Shown: positions 1 to 7,272, counted from the stretch's first letter. The stretch is 10,879 nt of DNA from Thiobacillus sp. (GCA_020216925.1 JAIWOL010000004.1:1-10879); one strand, 5' to 3'. Notes: a model not told the origin generated them from the letters alone. Made by a program: numbers and translations.

Positions 1-164
1 GCATCGGCCAGATCGGCACGTCGTCCGGTATCGAAATAGCTCGCGATCGGCCCACGCAGGAACACGGCAGCCGCCGCGCCGAGGATGCCCAGCACGGTGA
101 TCGCCACGATCATTTCGATCAGCGAAAAACCGCGCTGACGCAAATTGCCGGGGTGACGCTTCAC
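1..164 (-). CDS. mshO: MshO-like prepilin (N-terminal part only, cut by window edge)
   Basis: Only the first 54 codons are inside the window. The product is a type IV prepilin-like minor subunit of an MSHA-type pilus, inserted in the inner membrane and matured by prepilin peptidase. A 12-residue basic leader ends in Gly, followed by FSLIEM, with the conserved Glu at +5 (residue 17) and then a hydrophobic helix. The stretch after the helix (FLRGPIASYFDTGRRADLAD) resembles MshO rather than other pilins. The chosen start is GTG at 164: it overlaps the mshD stop by four bases (GTGA) and has a GGAGA six bases upstream (171-175). Position directly after mshD matches the Vibrio order. The family assignment rests on the N-terminus only; the rest lies off the left edge. 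Confidence 0.8.
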   Translation of the reverse strand, partial: MKRHPGNLRQRGFSLIEMIVAITVLGILGAAAAVFLRGPIASYFDTGRRADLAD

Positions 165-691
165 GGGGCATCTCCGTAGCAGAAGCGCACGCTGTCGAGC
201 CTCACCTCGGACCCGGTCGGCGGCGTGGCACGCACCGTCACGATCATTGCGTTGCCGCCGCCCACGCCGGCCACCGTGGCGGTGCCGTTCACTCCCACAC
301 GCACCCGGTAGCCGGGCAGGCTGGCCGCCAGTGTGGTGCCGTCCAGAAACGCGATGCCCCCCGCAAGATTTGAATCGAACTCGTCGTAATCGTTGACGTT
401 GTTGAAGGGGGTGGCGCGCGTTTCGCCAACCTCCGGGCCACCCGAACTGCTCGGGTCGGACGGGGTGGCGGTGCCACAATACGGGGTGCGCGCGAGGATT
501 TCCTGCATCATTCCGGCAGCAATTGCATGGGCCTGTTTTTCCGGCAGCAGATTGGCCGAAGCGCGGGTGAGATTACCGAACACGCCCAGAATGGCCGTGG
601 CGGCCACGCCAACGATCACGATGAACACCAGCAGTTCGACCAGCGTAAGGCCGCGCTGGCCGGCTTTGCCTTGCGCATCGTCAATGCACAT
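161..691 (-). CDS. mshD: MshD-like type IV minor prepilin
   Basis: This 176-residue prepilin-like protein is probably a minor or priming subunit of the MSHA-type pilus. A 14-residue leader ends in Gly14, followed by LTLVELLVF. Position +1 is Leu instead of the usual Phe/Met, and Glu is kept at +5. The hydrophobic helix covers about residues 15-38. The following segment around KQAHAIAAGMMQEILARTPYC (45-72) has the KQAxAIAxxxxxEIL...YC pattern I associate with MshD. Two cysteines, C72 and C171, could form a disulfide. The ATG at 691 overlaps the end of mshC by 11 bases and has a GGAGA six bases upstream (698-702), so translation is probably coupled. The gene ends in a GTGA overlap with mshO. 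Confidence 0.85.
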   Translation of the reverse strand: MCIDDAQGKAGQRGLTLVELLVFIVIVGVAATAILGVFGNLTRASANLLPEKQAHAIAAGMMQEILARTPYCGTATPSDPSSSGGPEVGETRATPFNNVNDYDEFDSNLAGGIAFLDGTTLAASLPGYRVRVGVNGTATVAGVGGGNAMIVTVRATPPTGSEVRLDSVRFCYGDAP

Positions 692-1172
692 AGCCGGTCT
701 CCGCTTCCACCGTAACCGGCGCGCTGCCGCCCACGGTGAGGCTCACGGCGGCATTCGGCACGGGCCGCCCCTGCGGGTCAAAACTGAAATTGGCTTGTGA
801 CGACACCAGGCCAATGCCGGCGGGCAAGGTGACCGTGTAGGTCGCCACGGCAGGCGGCGTGGGCGGTGGGTTGCCACCCACGCGGACGACATCCCGAGTG
901 CACGTGCTGCCGGCTGCGGGCGGGTCTTCGAATCGCAGTGCCAGCCCGGTCGGGTTGGTCGTGACGCACACCTCGCGATTTTTGGCCATGGCCAGTTTCT
1001 GGGCGTAACGCAGGGCCGCGCGGATTTCTGCCGCGCCGCCATGCGTCTGGAAGGCCGAGCGGTCGACCATGCGTGGTGCCGCCACCGCCGCGATGACGCC
1101 GACGACGATCAGCACCAGCACCAGTTCCACCATGGTAAAACCGCGGCAGACGCCGCAGTTCCCGAGGCGCAT
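681..1172 (-). CDS. mshC: MshC-like type IV minor prepilin
   Basis: This 163-residue prepilin-like protein is probably a minor subunit of the MSHA-type pilus. The leader is 11 residues and ends in Gly11, followed by FTMVELVLVLIVVG with Glu at +5 (residue 16). The hydrophobic helix covers residues 12-33. After it, AAEIRAALRYAQKLAMAKNR (47-66) is the characteristic region of MshC/GspH-like subunits, followed by a beta-rich C-terminal part. Two mature-region cysteines, C69 and C91, may pair; the leader holds two more (C6, C9), which is unusual. It starts 15 bases after the pilin stop, with no terminator-like structure between, so it is probably cotranscribed. A GGGAG lies directly against the ATG, too close for an ideal ribosome binding site, with a G-run just upstream of it. 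Confidence 0.85.
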   Translation of the reverse strand: MRLGNCGVCRGFTMVELVLVLIVVGVIAAVAAPRMVDRSAFQTHGGAAEIRAALRYAQKLAMAKNREVCVTTNPTGLALRFEDPPAAGSTCTRDVVRVGGNPPPTPPAVATYTVTLPAGIGLVSSQANFSFDPQGRPVPNAAVSLTVGGSAPVTVEAETGYVH

Positions 1173-1187
1173 CTCCCGCCCCCGGAA

Positions 1188-1745
1188 TCAACAGCCGGTT
1201 GTCACAACCGCACTGATGACCGGCGCGGCGTTCGGCGCGGCGTTGGTGTAGGTGAACGAGCAGTTGTTCGGATTGGTGCCGCCCAGCACGCGGATATTGG
1301 CCGGATTGCCCACCGTGGCCTGGTAGCCTTCGGGCACCAGCTGCGCCACTGCGGTGATCCATTGCGAGGTGAGACCGGCCGCATTGAGGATGCCGTTGAT
1401 GTTGTTGGCGGCGGGATAAAAATTGACCATCTGCACGCGGCCATTTTCGGTACACACCGTGCCATTGGCGGCGTTGTTCGCCGTACCGGGGTTGCCCGCA
1501 CCGGCGCAGGCCGCAGTGTCTGGAACGCCGCCTCTGGCCAGCGCCGCCCCGTGCACCATCGCAGCGGCAGCCTGCACCGCGCCGCGCGCGGCATTGAGCT
1601 TGGCGATACGCGCGTCGCGCTGGAGATTGGTAAAACGCGGCAGGGCAACGGCGGCAAGAATGCCGAGAATCACGATGACGACGATGAGCTCGATCATGGT
1701 GAAGCCGCGCATGTTGCGGCGGCGCGATTCAAAACTGGATTTCAT
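1188..1745 (-). CDS. mshA: MshA-like major pilin (MSHA-type type IV pilin)
   Basis: Probable major structural subunit of the MSHA-type pilus, made as a 185-residue prepilin. The 14-residue basic leader ends in Gly14; the mature protein begins FTMIELIVVIVILGIL, with Glu at +5 for subunit registration. The hydrophobic N-terminal helix covers about residues 15-38 and is followed by TNLQRDARIAKLNAARGAVQ, a typical MshA-like helix continuation. Four cysteines (C80, C98, C162, C185) allow two disulfides, the last at the extreme C-terminus. The start at 1745 is preferred over an in-frame ATG at 1775 because a GGAGA lies six bases upstream and the leader length is normal. It follows a 149-base gap after mshG, unlike its tightly packed neighbours, so it may have its own promoter. 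The minor subunits follow directly. MshB could have a similar sequence, but position and size favour the major pilin. Confidence 0.8.
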   Translation of the reverse strand: MKSSFESRRRNMRGFTMIELIVVIVILGILAAVALPRFTNLQRDARIAKLNAARGAVQAAAAMVHGAALARGGVPDTAACAGAGNPGTANNAANGTVCTENGRVQMVNFYPAANNINGILNAAGLTSQWITAVAQLVPEGYQATVGNPANIRVLGGTNPNNCSFTYTNAAPNAAPVISAVVTTGC

Positions 1746-1894
1746 GGCAAGTCTCCGTCTGGTTGATGATTGCATCCCTTGCAGGAATGCGACATTTAAC
1801 GTCGAATCCGGCGCGGACTTTAGGCTTGCCGGCCTGAAAAAAGTGGAGCTGGCACAAAAAATGTTTGCGCTGTCATGCCCCGGGCGCGCTGCAC
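1746..1894 (-). promoter_or_regulatory. 149-base leader between mshG and mshA with an operator-like palindrome
   Basis: This is the only sizeable gap in the minus-strand run and is the natural place for a pilin promoter. A 15-bp palindrome with one mismatched pair, CGACATTTAACGTCG, lies at 1790-1804, about 45-59 bases upstream of the pilin ATG; partial symmetry continues a few bases outwards. I found no convincing sigma-70 or sigma-54 promoter on the minus strand and no intrinsic terminator with a T-tract. Confidence 0.35.
1752..1756 (-). promoter_or_regulatory. Ribosome binding site of the major pilin gene
   Basis: GGAGA on the minus strand, six bases before the ATG at 1745. It decides between two in-frame starts (1745 and 1775). 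The same GGAGA-six-base arrangement precedes mshD and mshO. Confidence 0.7.
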
Positions 1895-3124
1895 TCAGTG
1901 GCCAAAGGTCTTCGACCCCATATCCCAGATCGGCAGGAACACGCCCAGCGCCAGCACCAGCACCATGGCGCCGAGCGCGGTGATGAGAATCGGCTCGATC
2001 TGCTGCGACAGGGTGGAAATCTCGTATTCGACTTCCTGCTCGTACATGACGGCAATTTCCTGCAACAGGTTATCGATCTCGCCGGTTTCCTCACCCACCG
2101 CCAGCATTTGCAGCACCACGGGGGTGAACACGCCGGCCAGGGTAGCGGTGCGCAGCAGCGACTCGCCGCGCTCGACGCCTTCGCGCATGCGCGTGATCTT
2201 GTCGGCGTAGTAACGGTTATCGGCCACGGCGGACACGACGGTGAGCACTTGCAGGATGGGCACGCCGGAGCGCGAGGCGAGCGCGAAGCTGCGGGCAAAA
2301 CGGGCGAGCGCGGACTTGCGCAGTATCTTGCCAACGACGGGAAGGCGCAGTTTGAAACGGTCCCAGGCGTAGCGCCCGTTTTCGCTGTTGATCCACGCCC
2401 GGAAAGCCAGCAGGGCTACGCCGGCACCACCGATCAGGAAATGGATGTTGTCTCGGGTGAAGTTCGAGGTGGCAATGAGGATTTGCGTCATCAGCGGCAG
2501 TTCGGCATTCATGCCAGAGTAAACCTTGGCAAACGCCGGGATGACGAAGAGGTTGATGACGCCCATGGCCACCACCAGCGCAATGATGACGAAAAGGGGA
2601 TAACGGATCGCGCCCTTGACCATTTCGCGTGCGCGGCGCTCGAAATCGAGATGCACGGCGAGCCGGTCGAGGACTTCGTCGAGGCGGCCGGTCATCTCGC
2701 CAACGCGGATCATGGCGAGGTAGAAACTGTCGAAGACTTTCGGGTGGCGCGCCAGACACACCGACAGCTCGCGCCCCTGCCCCAGGCCGTCGTTGATATC
2801 GGCGAGCACACGGGCGAAGCCGGTGTTGACGCTGGATTCTCGCAGGCTGGCCAACGCGCGCAGAATGGGCACGCCAGCGCGCAGCATGGTGTGGAGCTGG
2901 CGCGAGAATAATTGTAGTTCCACCAGCCCGATGGGCTGCGCACGGGTGCGGCCCAGCACGTCGCCCAAGCTGAATTCAACCTGCTCGGGCAAGGCACGGA
3001 TGTCGATCGGGATCAGCCCGGCGGCAAGGAGATGATCCGCAACCTCGGCCGACGTGCCCCCTTCAAAACGGCCTTTTTGCAACTCGCCCTTGGCGTCGCG
3101 CGCCTGATAAAGATACAGCGGCAT
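1895..3124 (-). CDS. mshG: MshG, inner-membrane platform protein of the MSHA-type pilus (T2SF/PilC family)
   Basis: This polytopic inner-membrane protein forms the platform on which the MshE ATPase acts to polymerise pilin. Its 409 residues match the PilC/GspF family. It begins MPLYLYQARDAKGELQKGRF, the usual start of the family. Two T2SF domains are visible, at about 70-195 and 272-395, each with the LxRAGVPILRAL / LASRSGVPILQVL and GExTGxLxE / GEETGEIDN signatures. Hydrophobic segments lie at about 175-198, 228-245 and 370-399. The ATG overlaps the mshE stop by one base (TGATG), indicating translational coupling to the ATPase gene. MshG is placed after MshE as in Vibrio, but no mshF or mshB follows. 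The call as MshG rather than PilC rests on neighbours as well as sequence. Confidence 0.9.
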   Translation of the reverse strand: MPLYLYQARDAKGELQKGRFEGGTSAEVADHLLAAGLIPIDIRALPEQVEFSLGDVLGRTRAQPIGLVELQLFSRQLHTMLRAGVPILRALASLRESSVNTGFARVLADINDGLGQGRELSVCLARHPKVFDSFYLAMIRVGEMTGRLDEVLDRLAVHLDFERRAREMVKGAIRYPLFVIIALVVAMGVINLFVIPAFAKVYSGMNAELPLMTQILIATSNFTRDNIHFLIGGAGVALLAFRAWINSENGRYAWDRFKLRLPVVGKILRKSALARFARSFALASRSGVPILQVLTVVSAVADNRYYADKITRMREGVERGESLLRTATLAGVFTPVVLQMLAVGEETGEIDNLLQEIAVMYEQEVEYEISTLSQQIEPILITALGAMVLVLALGVFLPIWDMGSKTFGH

Positions 3125-4824
3125 CAGTCGTCGGCCTGGTTGCTGATTTTTACGGCTTCGGCAAGCGTGGTTTTGCCGGCACGCGCCAGCGCCAGCGCGT
3201 TGTGCGCCAAGGTTTTCCCTGCCATGGCGCGGCGCGCCGCCTCCAGAAATTCGCGCGGATCGGCGTGGTTGGCGGCACGAGCGAGATCGGGCGTCATTTC
3301 CAGCATTTCGTATACCGCCATCCGCCCCCGGTAACCGGTGTGATTACAGTGCGGGCAACCTGCGCCTTCGCTGAAGCCGCTGAAATCGGACTCCCCGAGG
3401 CTTTCCATCCAGCCTGTCTCGGTCGCCACGGGGATGTGCGGACGCGGGCAGTGCCAGCAGATCTGTCGCACCAGGCGCTGCGCGATCACGGCCTGCAATG
3501 CTGTTGCCACCATGAAACGCGGCGCGCCCATGTCGATCAGCCGCACCGGCGTGCTGGCGGCGTCATTGGTGTGCAGGGTGGAAAACACCAGATGGCCGGT
3601 GAGTGCGGCCCTGAGGCCGATCTGCGCGGTCTCGGCGTCGCGCATTTCGCCAACCAGCACCACGTCCGGGTCCTGACGCAGGATGGAACGCAATGCGCGC
3701 GAAAAGCTCATGTCGATCTTGTCGTTGACCTGCACCTGCATTACGCCGGGCAGGCGGTACTCGACCGGGTCTTCCACCGTGATGAGCTTGCGGTCCACGC
3801 TGTTCAAGGTGGCGAGCGAAGCGTACAGGGTGGTGGTCTTGCCGCTGCCGGTGGGGCCGGTGACCAGCACCAGACCATTCGGGCGCGCGACGATTTCGCG
3901 GTAACGCGCCAGCATGGCGTCGGGCATGCCAATCTTTGCCAGATCGAGCAGGCCGCCGTCGGTGACGAGCAGGCGCATCACGATCGATTCGCCGTACTGC
4001 GTCGGTAGCGTAGACAGGCGCACGTCGAGCGGACGGCCTTTGAGGGTGATCTGAAAACGCCCGTCCTGCGGCAGGCGCTTTTCGGAAATATCCAGTCCGG
4101 ACATGATCTTGAGGCGCATCGACAAGGCCTGCGCCACCGTCGGTTCAGCCTCGGTCTGGCTGTGCAGCACGCCGTCGATGCGGAAACGGATGACGAGTCT
4201 CTTTTCCTGCGGCTCGATGTGGATGTCGGACGCGCGTACCTGCAAGGCATCTTCGAACACCGACTGGATCAGGCGCACCACTGGCGCGTCGGGCGAACCT
4301 GCCTCTGCCGCCAGCGCATCGAGCACCGATTCCTCGCCCACCTTCAGCGACTGTTCCAGTTCGCGGGCAAAGCCGCTGATTTCCTCGGTGTGGCGATAGT
4401 GGTGATCGTAGGCGCCGAGCAGATCGCTCTCGGTGACGACGGCTATGTGAATCTCCTGCTGGGTGAGGCGCGCGAGCTCGTCATAGGCAAACAGGTCGCC
4501 GGGATCGGCCATGCCGACCAGCAAGCCCTGCGGCAGGACCTTGATCGGCATGACGCGCAGCCGCCGCGCCTGGCTCTCGGACAGCAGTTTCAGCGCGGCG
4601 GGATCGACCGGCGATATCTTGAGATCGATAAAGGGTAGCCCGAGCTGATGTGACAACGCCCTGGCGATGGCTTCTTCCGTAACAAGCTGCGAATCGACCA
4701 GCACGCGCCCCAGCCGGCGGCCGCTGCGCTTTTGCTCCGCCAGGGCAGCATCGAGAACGGCGGCGGAGATCAGACCTTCTTTTACCAGAATATCGCCAAG
4801 GCGGATTTTCTCGGGGCGAGCCAT
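3124..4824 (-). CDS. mshE: MshE, pilus extension ATPase with c-di-GMP-binding MshEN domain
   Basis: A 566-residue cytoplasmic hexameric secretion ATPase (GspE/PilB superfamily) that powers extension of the MSHA-type pilus. The N-terminal MshEN domain contains two 24-residue motifs separated by five residues: 8-31 (starting RLGDILVKEG, ending Q31) and 37-60 (starting RLGRVLVDSQ, ending Q60). In this family the tandem motif binds cyclic di-GMP; the key Arg, Leu, Gly and Gln positions are kept in both. The second has Gln46 where the consensus has Gly. The ATPase core shows Walker A GPTGSGKT (323-330), Asp-box ITVEDPVE (348-355), Walker B around DVVLVGEMRD (387-396) and His-box HLVFSTLHTND (411-421). 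A zinc tetracysteine site is formed by C456, C459, C490 and C493. An in-frame TGA three codons upstream fixes the start at 4824. No clear ribosome binding site precedes it. The stop overlaps the mshG start. Confidence 0.95.
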   Translation of the reverse strand: MARPEKIRLGDILVKEGLISAAVLDAALAEQKRSGRRLGRVLVDSQLVTEEAIARALSHQLGLPFIDLKISPVDPAALKLLSESQARRLRVMPIKVLPQGLLVGMADPGDLFAYDELARLTQQEIHIAVVTESDLLGAYDHHYRHTEEISGFARELEQSLKVGEESVLDALAAEAGSPDAPVVRLIQSVFEDALQVRASDIHIEPQEKRLVIRFRIDGVLHSQTEAEPTVAQALSMRLKIMSGLDISEKRLPQDGRFQITLKGRPLDVRLSTLPTQYGESIVMRLLVTDGGLLDLAKIGMPDAMLARYREIVARPNGLVLVTGPTGSGKTTTLYASLATLNSVDRKLITVEDPVEYRLPGVMQVQVNDKIDMSFSRALRSILRQDPDVVLVGEMRDAETAQIGLRAALTGHLVFSTLHTNDAASTPVRLIDMGAPRFMVATALQAVIAQRLVRQICWHCPRPHIPVATETGWMESLGESDFSGFSEGAGCPHCNHTGYRGRMAVYEMLEMTPDLARAANHADPREFLEAARRAMAGKTLAHNALALARAGKTTLAEAVKISNQADD

Positions 4825-4857
4825 GTGGTGTCAGACGACGGTTGGGGTAACACTGCC

Positions 4858-5148
4858 TTAACGGCACTTCGGGTCGATAAATTCACCCGGCTGCGAACCC
4901 GGGCGCAATTTTCCCTGGTAGACAAAGCCGGCGCCGTAGCGGCGGCTGCCGTCTGGCGTGGTGAAAAGCTCGCTTTCGCTCCATACCCAGACGTGGCCGT
5001 CGCGTGTATCGAGTATGAAAGCGCGGCCTGCGCCCTTGCCCCCTTCTGTCCCCGACAGGGGCAGGGCCTGGTAACGGCTATTGTCGTCCGCACGCGACAG
5101 ACCCGGCAGTACCAGCAAAGCAGACAGCAGCAGCATTTGAATTCGCAT
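4858..5148 (-). CDS. Small secreted protein of unknown function
   Basis: A 96-residue protein I cannot assign to a named family. Residues 1-20 look like a Sec signal peptide: MRI, then hydrophobic MLLLSALLVLPGL, then SRA before DDNSRY, suggesting cleavage after Ala20 and export to the periplasm or beyond. The mature part of about 76 residues is soluble and Gly/Ser-rich early, with a segment GRAFILDTRDGHVWVWSESE (41-60) that looks like one blade-like beta hairpin, and a single cysteine near the C-terminus (C95). Start at 5148 is supported by a strong AGGGAGG at 5153-5159. It lies 15 bases after the Hsp33 stop and 33 bases before mshE, so it is probably cotranscribed with both. A link to the pilus is only positional. 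Confidence 0.75.
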   Translation of the reverse strand: MRIQMLLLSALLVLPGLSRADDNSRYQALPLSGTEGGKGAGRAFILDTRDGHVWVWSESELFTTPDGSRRYGAGFVYQGKLRPGSQPGEFIDPKCR

Positions 5149-5152
5149 TACG

Positions 5153-5159
5153 CCTCCCT
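5153..5159 (-). promoter_or_regulatory. Strong ribosome binding site of the 96-residue secreted protein
   Basis: AGGGAGG on the minus strand, four bases before the ATG at 5148. It is the best Shine-Dalgarno match seen in the window and supports this short gene being real. Confidence 0.7.
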
Positions 5160-5163
5160 ATCT

Positions 5164-6015
5164 TTACTTGAACAATGCAGCAACGGCCGCCGCATCCAGC
5201 ACGTATTCGTGGTTGCAGATGTCGTCGTGCACCCGGATTTCCCCGTGCTCGGCCAGGATCGATTGGCATTCCGCCAGCCCTACATTTTTCAGCATGGCGT
5301 AAATCTTGGCCGGATCGTAGGGGCAGGAATAGCTTACCGGGCGCGGGTCGTAGACACGCACGTCTTCTTCTGGAAATAGGCGCTCGATCAGCTTGATGGC
5401 GCCGAGCGTGAGCAGTTCTTCGTCCTTTACCGTGTCGGCCAGCACTTGTACGCGGGTCCAGCCGTCGGCGTCGCGCGCAGCGGCACCGGGTAGCGCCTGC
5501 AGAAACAGGCCGGCGGCAGCATCCGCTCCGGCGGCAAGCCACAGCCGTGTTGGCAGCTGTTCCGATTGCGCGAGATAATGCTCGAACGCCTCGGCCAGCG
5601 ATCCGCCGGCAATGGGGACATGGCTCTGGTAGGGCTGGCGGGTATCGGCGGTTTCGAGCGTGAGCGTGAGCGCGCCTTCACCCAGCAGGTCGGGCAGTTT
5701 TCCGGGGGCTATTGCCGGCGTTGTGCGTGCCATTCCCCGCAGGCGCAGTTGTGCGTCGCAATCCATCACCAGCAGGGAAACGCCGCCGCTGCCGCGCATC
5801 TGGAAGGTGAGGCGACCGGGTTGCTTGAGATTGGCTGCGATCAGGGTGGTCACCGCCGCCATCTGGCCGAGGAGATCACGCGCCGGTCCGGGATAGTTCC
5901 GCCCTGCAGTCATTTCCTGCCAGGCGCCCCCCAGCTGCACCCAGGCTCCCCGGATGTCGAGCGCTTCGAAGAGGAAACTGCGCACGCGATCGGGCAATGT
6001 TGCCGGCGTATTCAA
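5164..6015 (-). CDS. hslO: Hsp33-family chaperone with an altered zinc/redox switch
   Basis: Hsp33 is a cytosolic holdase chaperone, in the well-studied case activated by oxidation of four zinc-bound cysteines. This 283-residue homologue has normal length. The N-terminus (RVRSFLFEALDIRGAWVQL, then GSGGVSLLVMDCD around 75-87) and the Y...LAQSEQLPTRLWLA block (147-161) are typical. The C-terminal switch is not. The expected CxC reads C231-P-Y233, and the expected CxxC reads D264-x-x-C267 in RVHDDICNHEY. Only two of four zinc cysteines remain; an extra Cys at 250 and His 263 and 269 are nearby. The start is TTG at 6015, overlapping the stop of the VWA gene by four bases (TTGA). No other start gives the full N-terminus. 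It may be redox-insensitive or bind metal differently. Confidence 0.85.
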   Translation of the reverse strand: MNTPATLPDRVRSFLFEALDIRGAWVQLGGAWQEMTAGRNYPGPARDLLGQMAAVTTLIAANLKQPGRLTFQMRGSGGVSLLVMDCDAQLRLRGMARTTPAIAPGKLPDLLGEGALTLTLETADTRQPYQSHVPIAGGSLAEAFEHYLAQSEQLPTRLWLAAGADAAAGLFLQALPGAAARDADGWTRVQVLADTVKDEELLTLGAIKLIERLFPEEDVRVYDPRPVSYSCPYDPAKIYAMLKNVGLAECQSILAEHGEIRVHDDICNHEYVLDAAAVAALFK

Positions 6016-7268
6016 TTGAGTTGCACCCGTTCGCCCCAGGGCACCTGGCCTTTGCCCTTTACCAGCCAGATGACCGGATAGCCGGGCTGAACTCGGGGAA
6101 AACCGCCTTGGGCGTCGGTGAAATACACCAGCAGATCGGGGCTGCGGTTTTCCCTTTCAACCCATTCGAACACCGGGCGGAAATCGGTGCCGCCGCCGCC
6201 GTCGAGTTGGGATGGCAGCTGCATGGTGTCCCAGGGCGCGTACTCCCAGGGCGCGTTCACATCAATCCGGTTATCGCAGGCCAGCAGGGTGACGTGGGCA
6301 CGCACCTGGCCTTTGAGAGCGTCGAGCTCGGTGACGAATTCGCGCAGTTCCTCGTCCGAGATCGAGCCGCTGGTGTCGATGGCGGCAATGACCTCCAGGC
6401 CCTCGCTCGACAGGCGCGGCAGCAGAGCATCGCCTTCCCGTCGGGAGGGGCGTCGCCAGGAGTAGTCATCACGCTGGTTGACTGCAAAAAAACGCGCCAG
6501 CAACGCGCGCCAGGGCAGGCAGGGCGCGAGCAGATCATCGACCCAGCGCAGCATGGACTGCGACAGTTTGCCGGCCTGACGCGCGGCCTGCGCGGCGGCG
6601 GCCAGACGGTTCTTCCACTGTTCGGCCAGTTCTTCGCGTTCGCTCGGGGTCAGCGGATCGGGGCGCGCGGCGGCGCTGCCGGCGCCGCCCTCGCGATCCT
6701 GCGGGTCGGTCTCGCCCGTCTGGCCTGCGTCGCCGGCATCGCCCTTTTCCGGATCTTCAGGATGCTGGTTCGGCTCCGAACTCGATCCGGTCTGACTGCC
6801 GTCGTCGAAGAGATGCTCGTCGAAGGACTCCTCCGGCGTGTCGTCTGGAATCAGCGGGTAGATTTCCTCCGCCGACAGCGTCATGTAGTTCTGGTCGGCC
6901 AGGATGCCGTGGAGCGGCGGTTTCATGCCGTCCTCGATCAGCACCAGGTTCACCGCGTGCTCGCAGGCCACGTCCCAGCGGCGCTTGATGCGGCCGTTGC
7001 GGCGATGATCGTGGCCCATCGCGCAGTGCATCGCCTCGTGCGCCAGCACGAACTGGGTCTGCGCGAGATTGAGGTTGTCGATGTAGCCCGGGTTGAAGTA
7101 AAACGCGCGGGCGTCGGTGGCCGTGGTCTTGCACCAGTCGGGCGCGGGTTTCAGCGGCAGATGCATGACCAGCGACCCGAGGAAGGGCCGCTCCATGATC
7201 AGCCGCGTGCGGGCAGCTGCAAGCTTGGTGAGGATGGGCGCGAGCGCGGCGTCGTCTGCGTCGCTCAT
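6012..7268 (-). CDS. Putative metallopeptidase with C-terminal VWA-like domain (DUF2201 type)
   Basis: A 418-residue soluble protein with three parts. The N-terminal putative metallopeptidase domain (about 10-140) has a zinc motif HEAMH (77-81) followed by His86, i.e. HExxH-x4-H. A low-complexity acidic linker rich in Asp, Glu, Gly, Ser and Pro (about 142-208) follows. The C-terminal VWA-like domain (about 290-415) has a metal-ion-dependent adhesion site: DTSGS (298-302), Thr361/Asp362 after a Gly-run, and TD (384-385). The start is taken at the ATG at 7268, four bases after the MoxR stop, rather than a start at 7301 inside that gene. Pairs of MoxR ATPases with VWA proteins generally act as chaperone-like remodelling or metal-insertion systems; the specific client is unknown. 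Loss of activity cannot be judged from sequence; the zinc-site residues are intact. Confidence 0.85.
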   Translation of the reverse strand: MSDADDAALAPILTKLAAARTRLIMERPFLGSLVMHLPLKPAPDWCKTTATDARAFYFNPGYIDNLNLAQTQFVLAHEAMHCAMGHDHRRNGRIKRRWDVACEHAVNLVLIEDGMKPPLHGILADQNYMTLSAEEIYPLIPDDTPEESFDEHLFDDGSQTGSSSEPNQHPEDPEKGDAGDAGQTGETDPQDREGGAGSAAARPDPLTPSEREELAEQWKNRLAAAAQAARQAGKLSQSMLRWVDDLLAPCLPWRALLARFFAVNQRDDYSWRRPSRREGDALLPRLSSEGLEVIAAIDTSGSISDEELREFVTELDALKGQVRAHVTLLACDNRIDVNAPWEYAPWDTMQLPSQLDGGGGTDFRPVFEWVERENRSPDLLVYFTDAQGGFPRVQPGYPVIWLVKGKGQVPWGERVQLN

Positions 7269-7272
7269 GGGC

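Noticed and set aside
1850..1870. Plus-strand TGGCAC followed by TTGC, resembling a sigma-54 promoter
   Set aside because: The spacing between GG and GC is four bases too long, and it would point into the 3' end of mshG with no gene to serve.
1790..1900. Possible intrinsic terminator after mshG
   Set aside because: Only a five-base CCGGC/GCCGG stem with a long loop is visible, without a following T-run on the minus strand.
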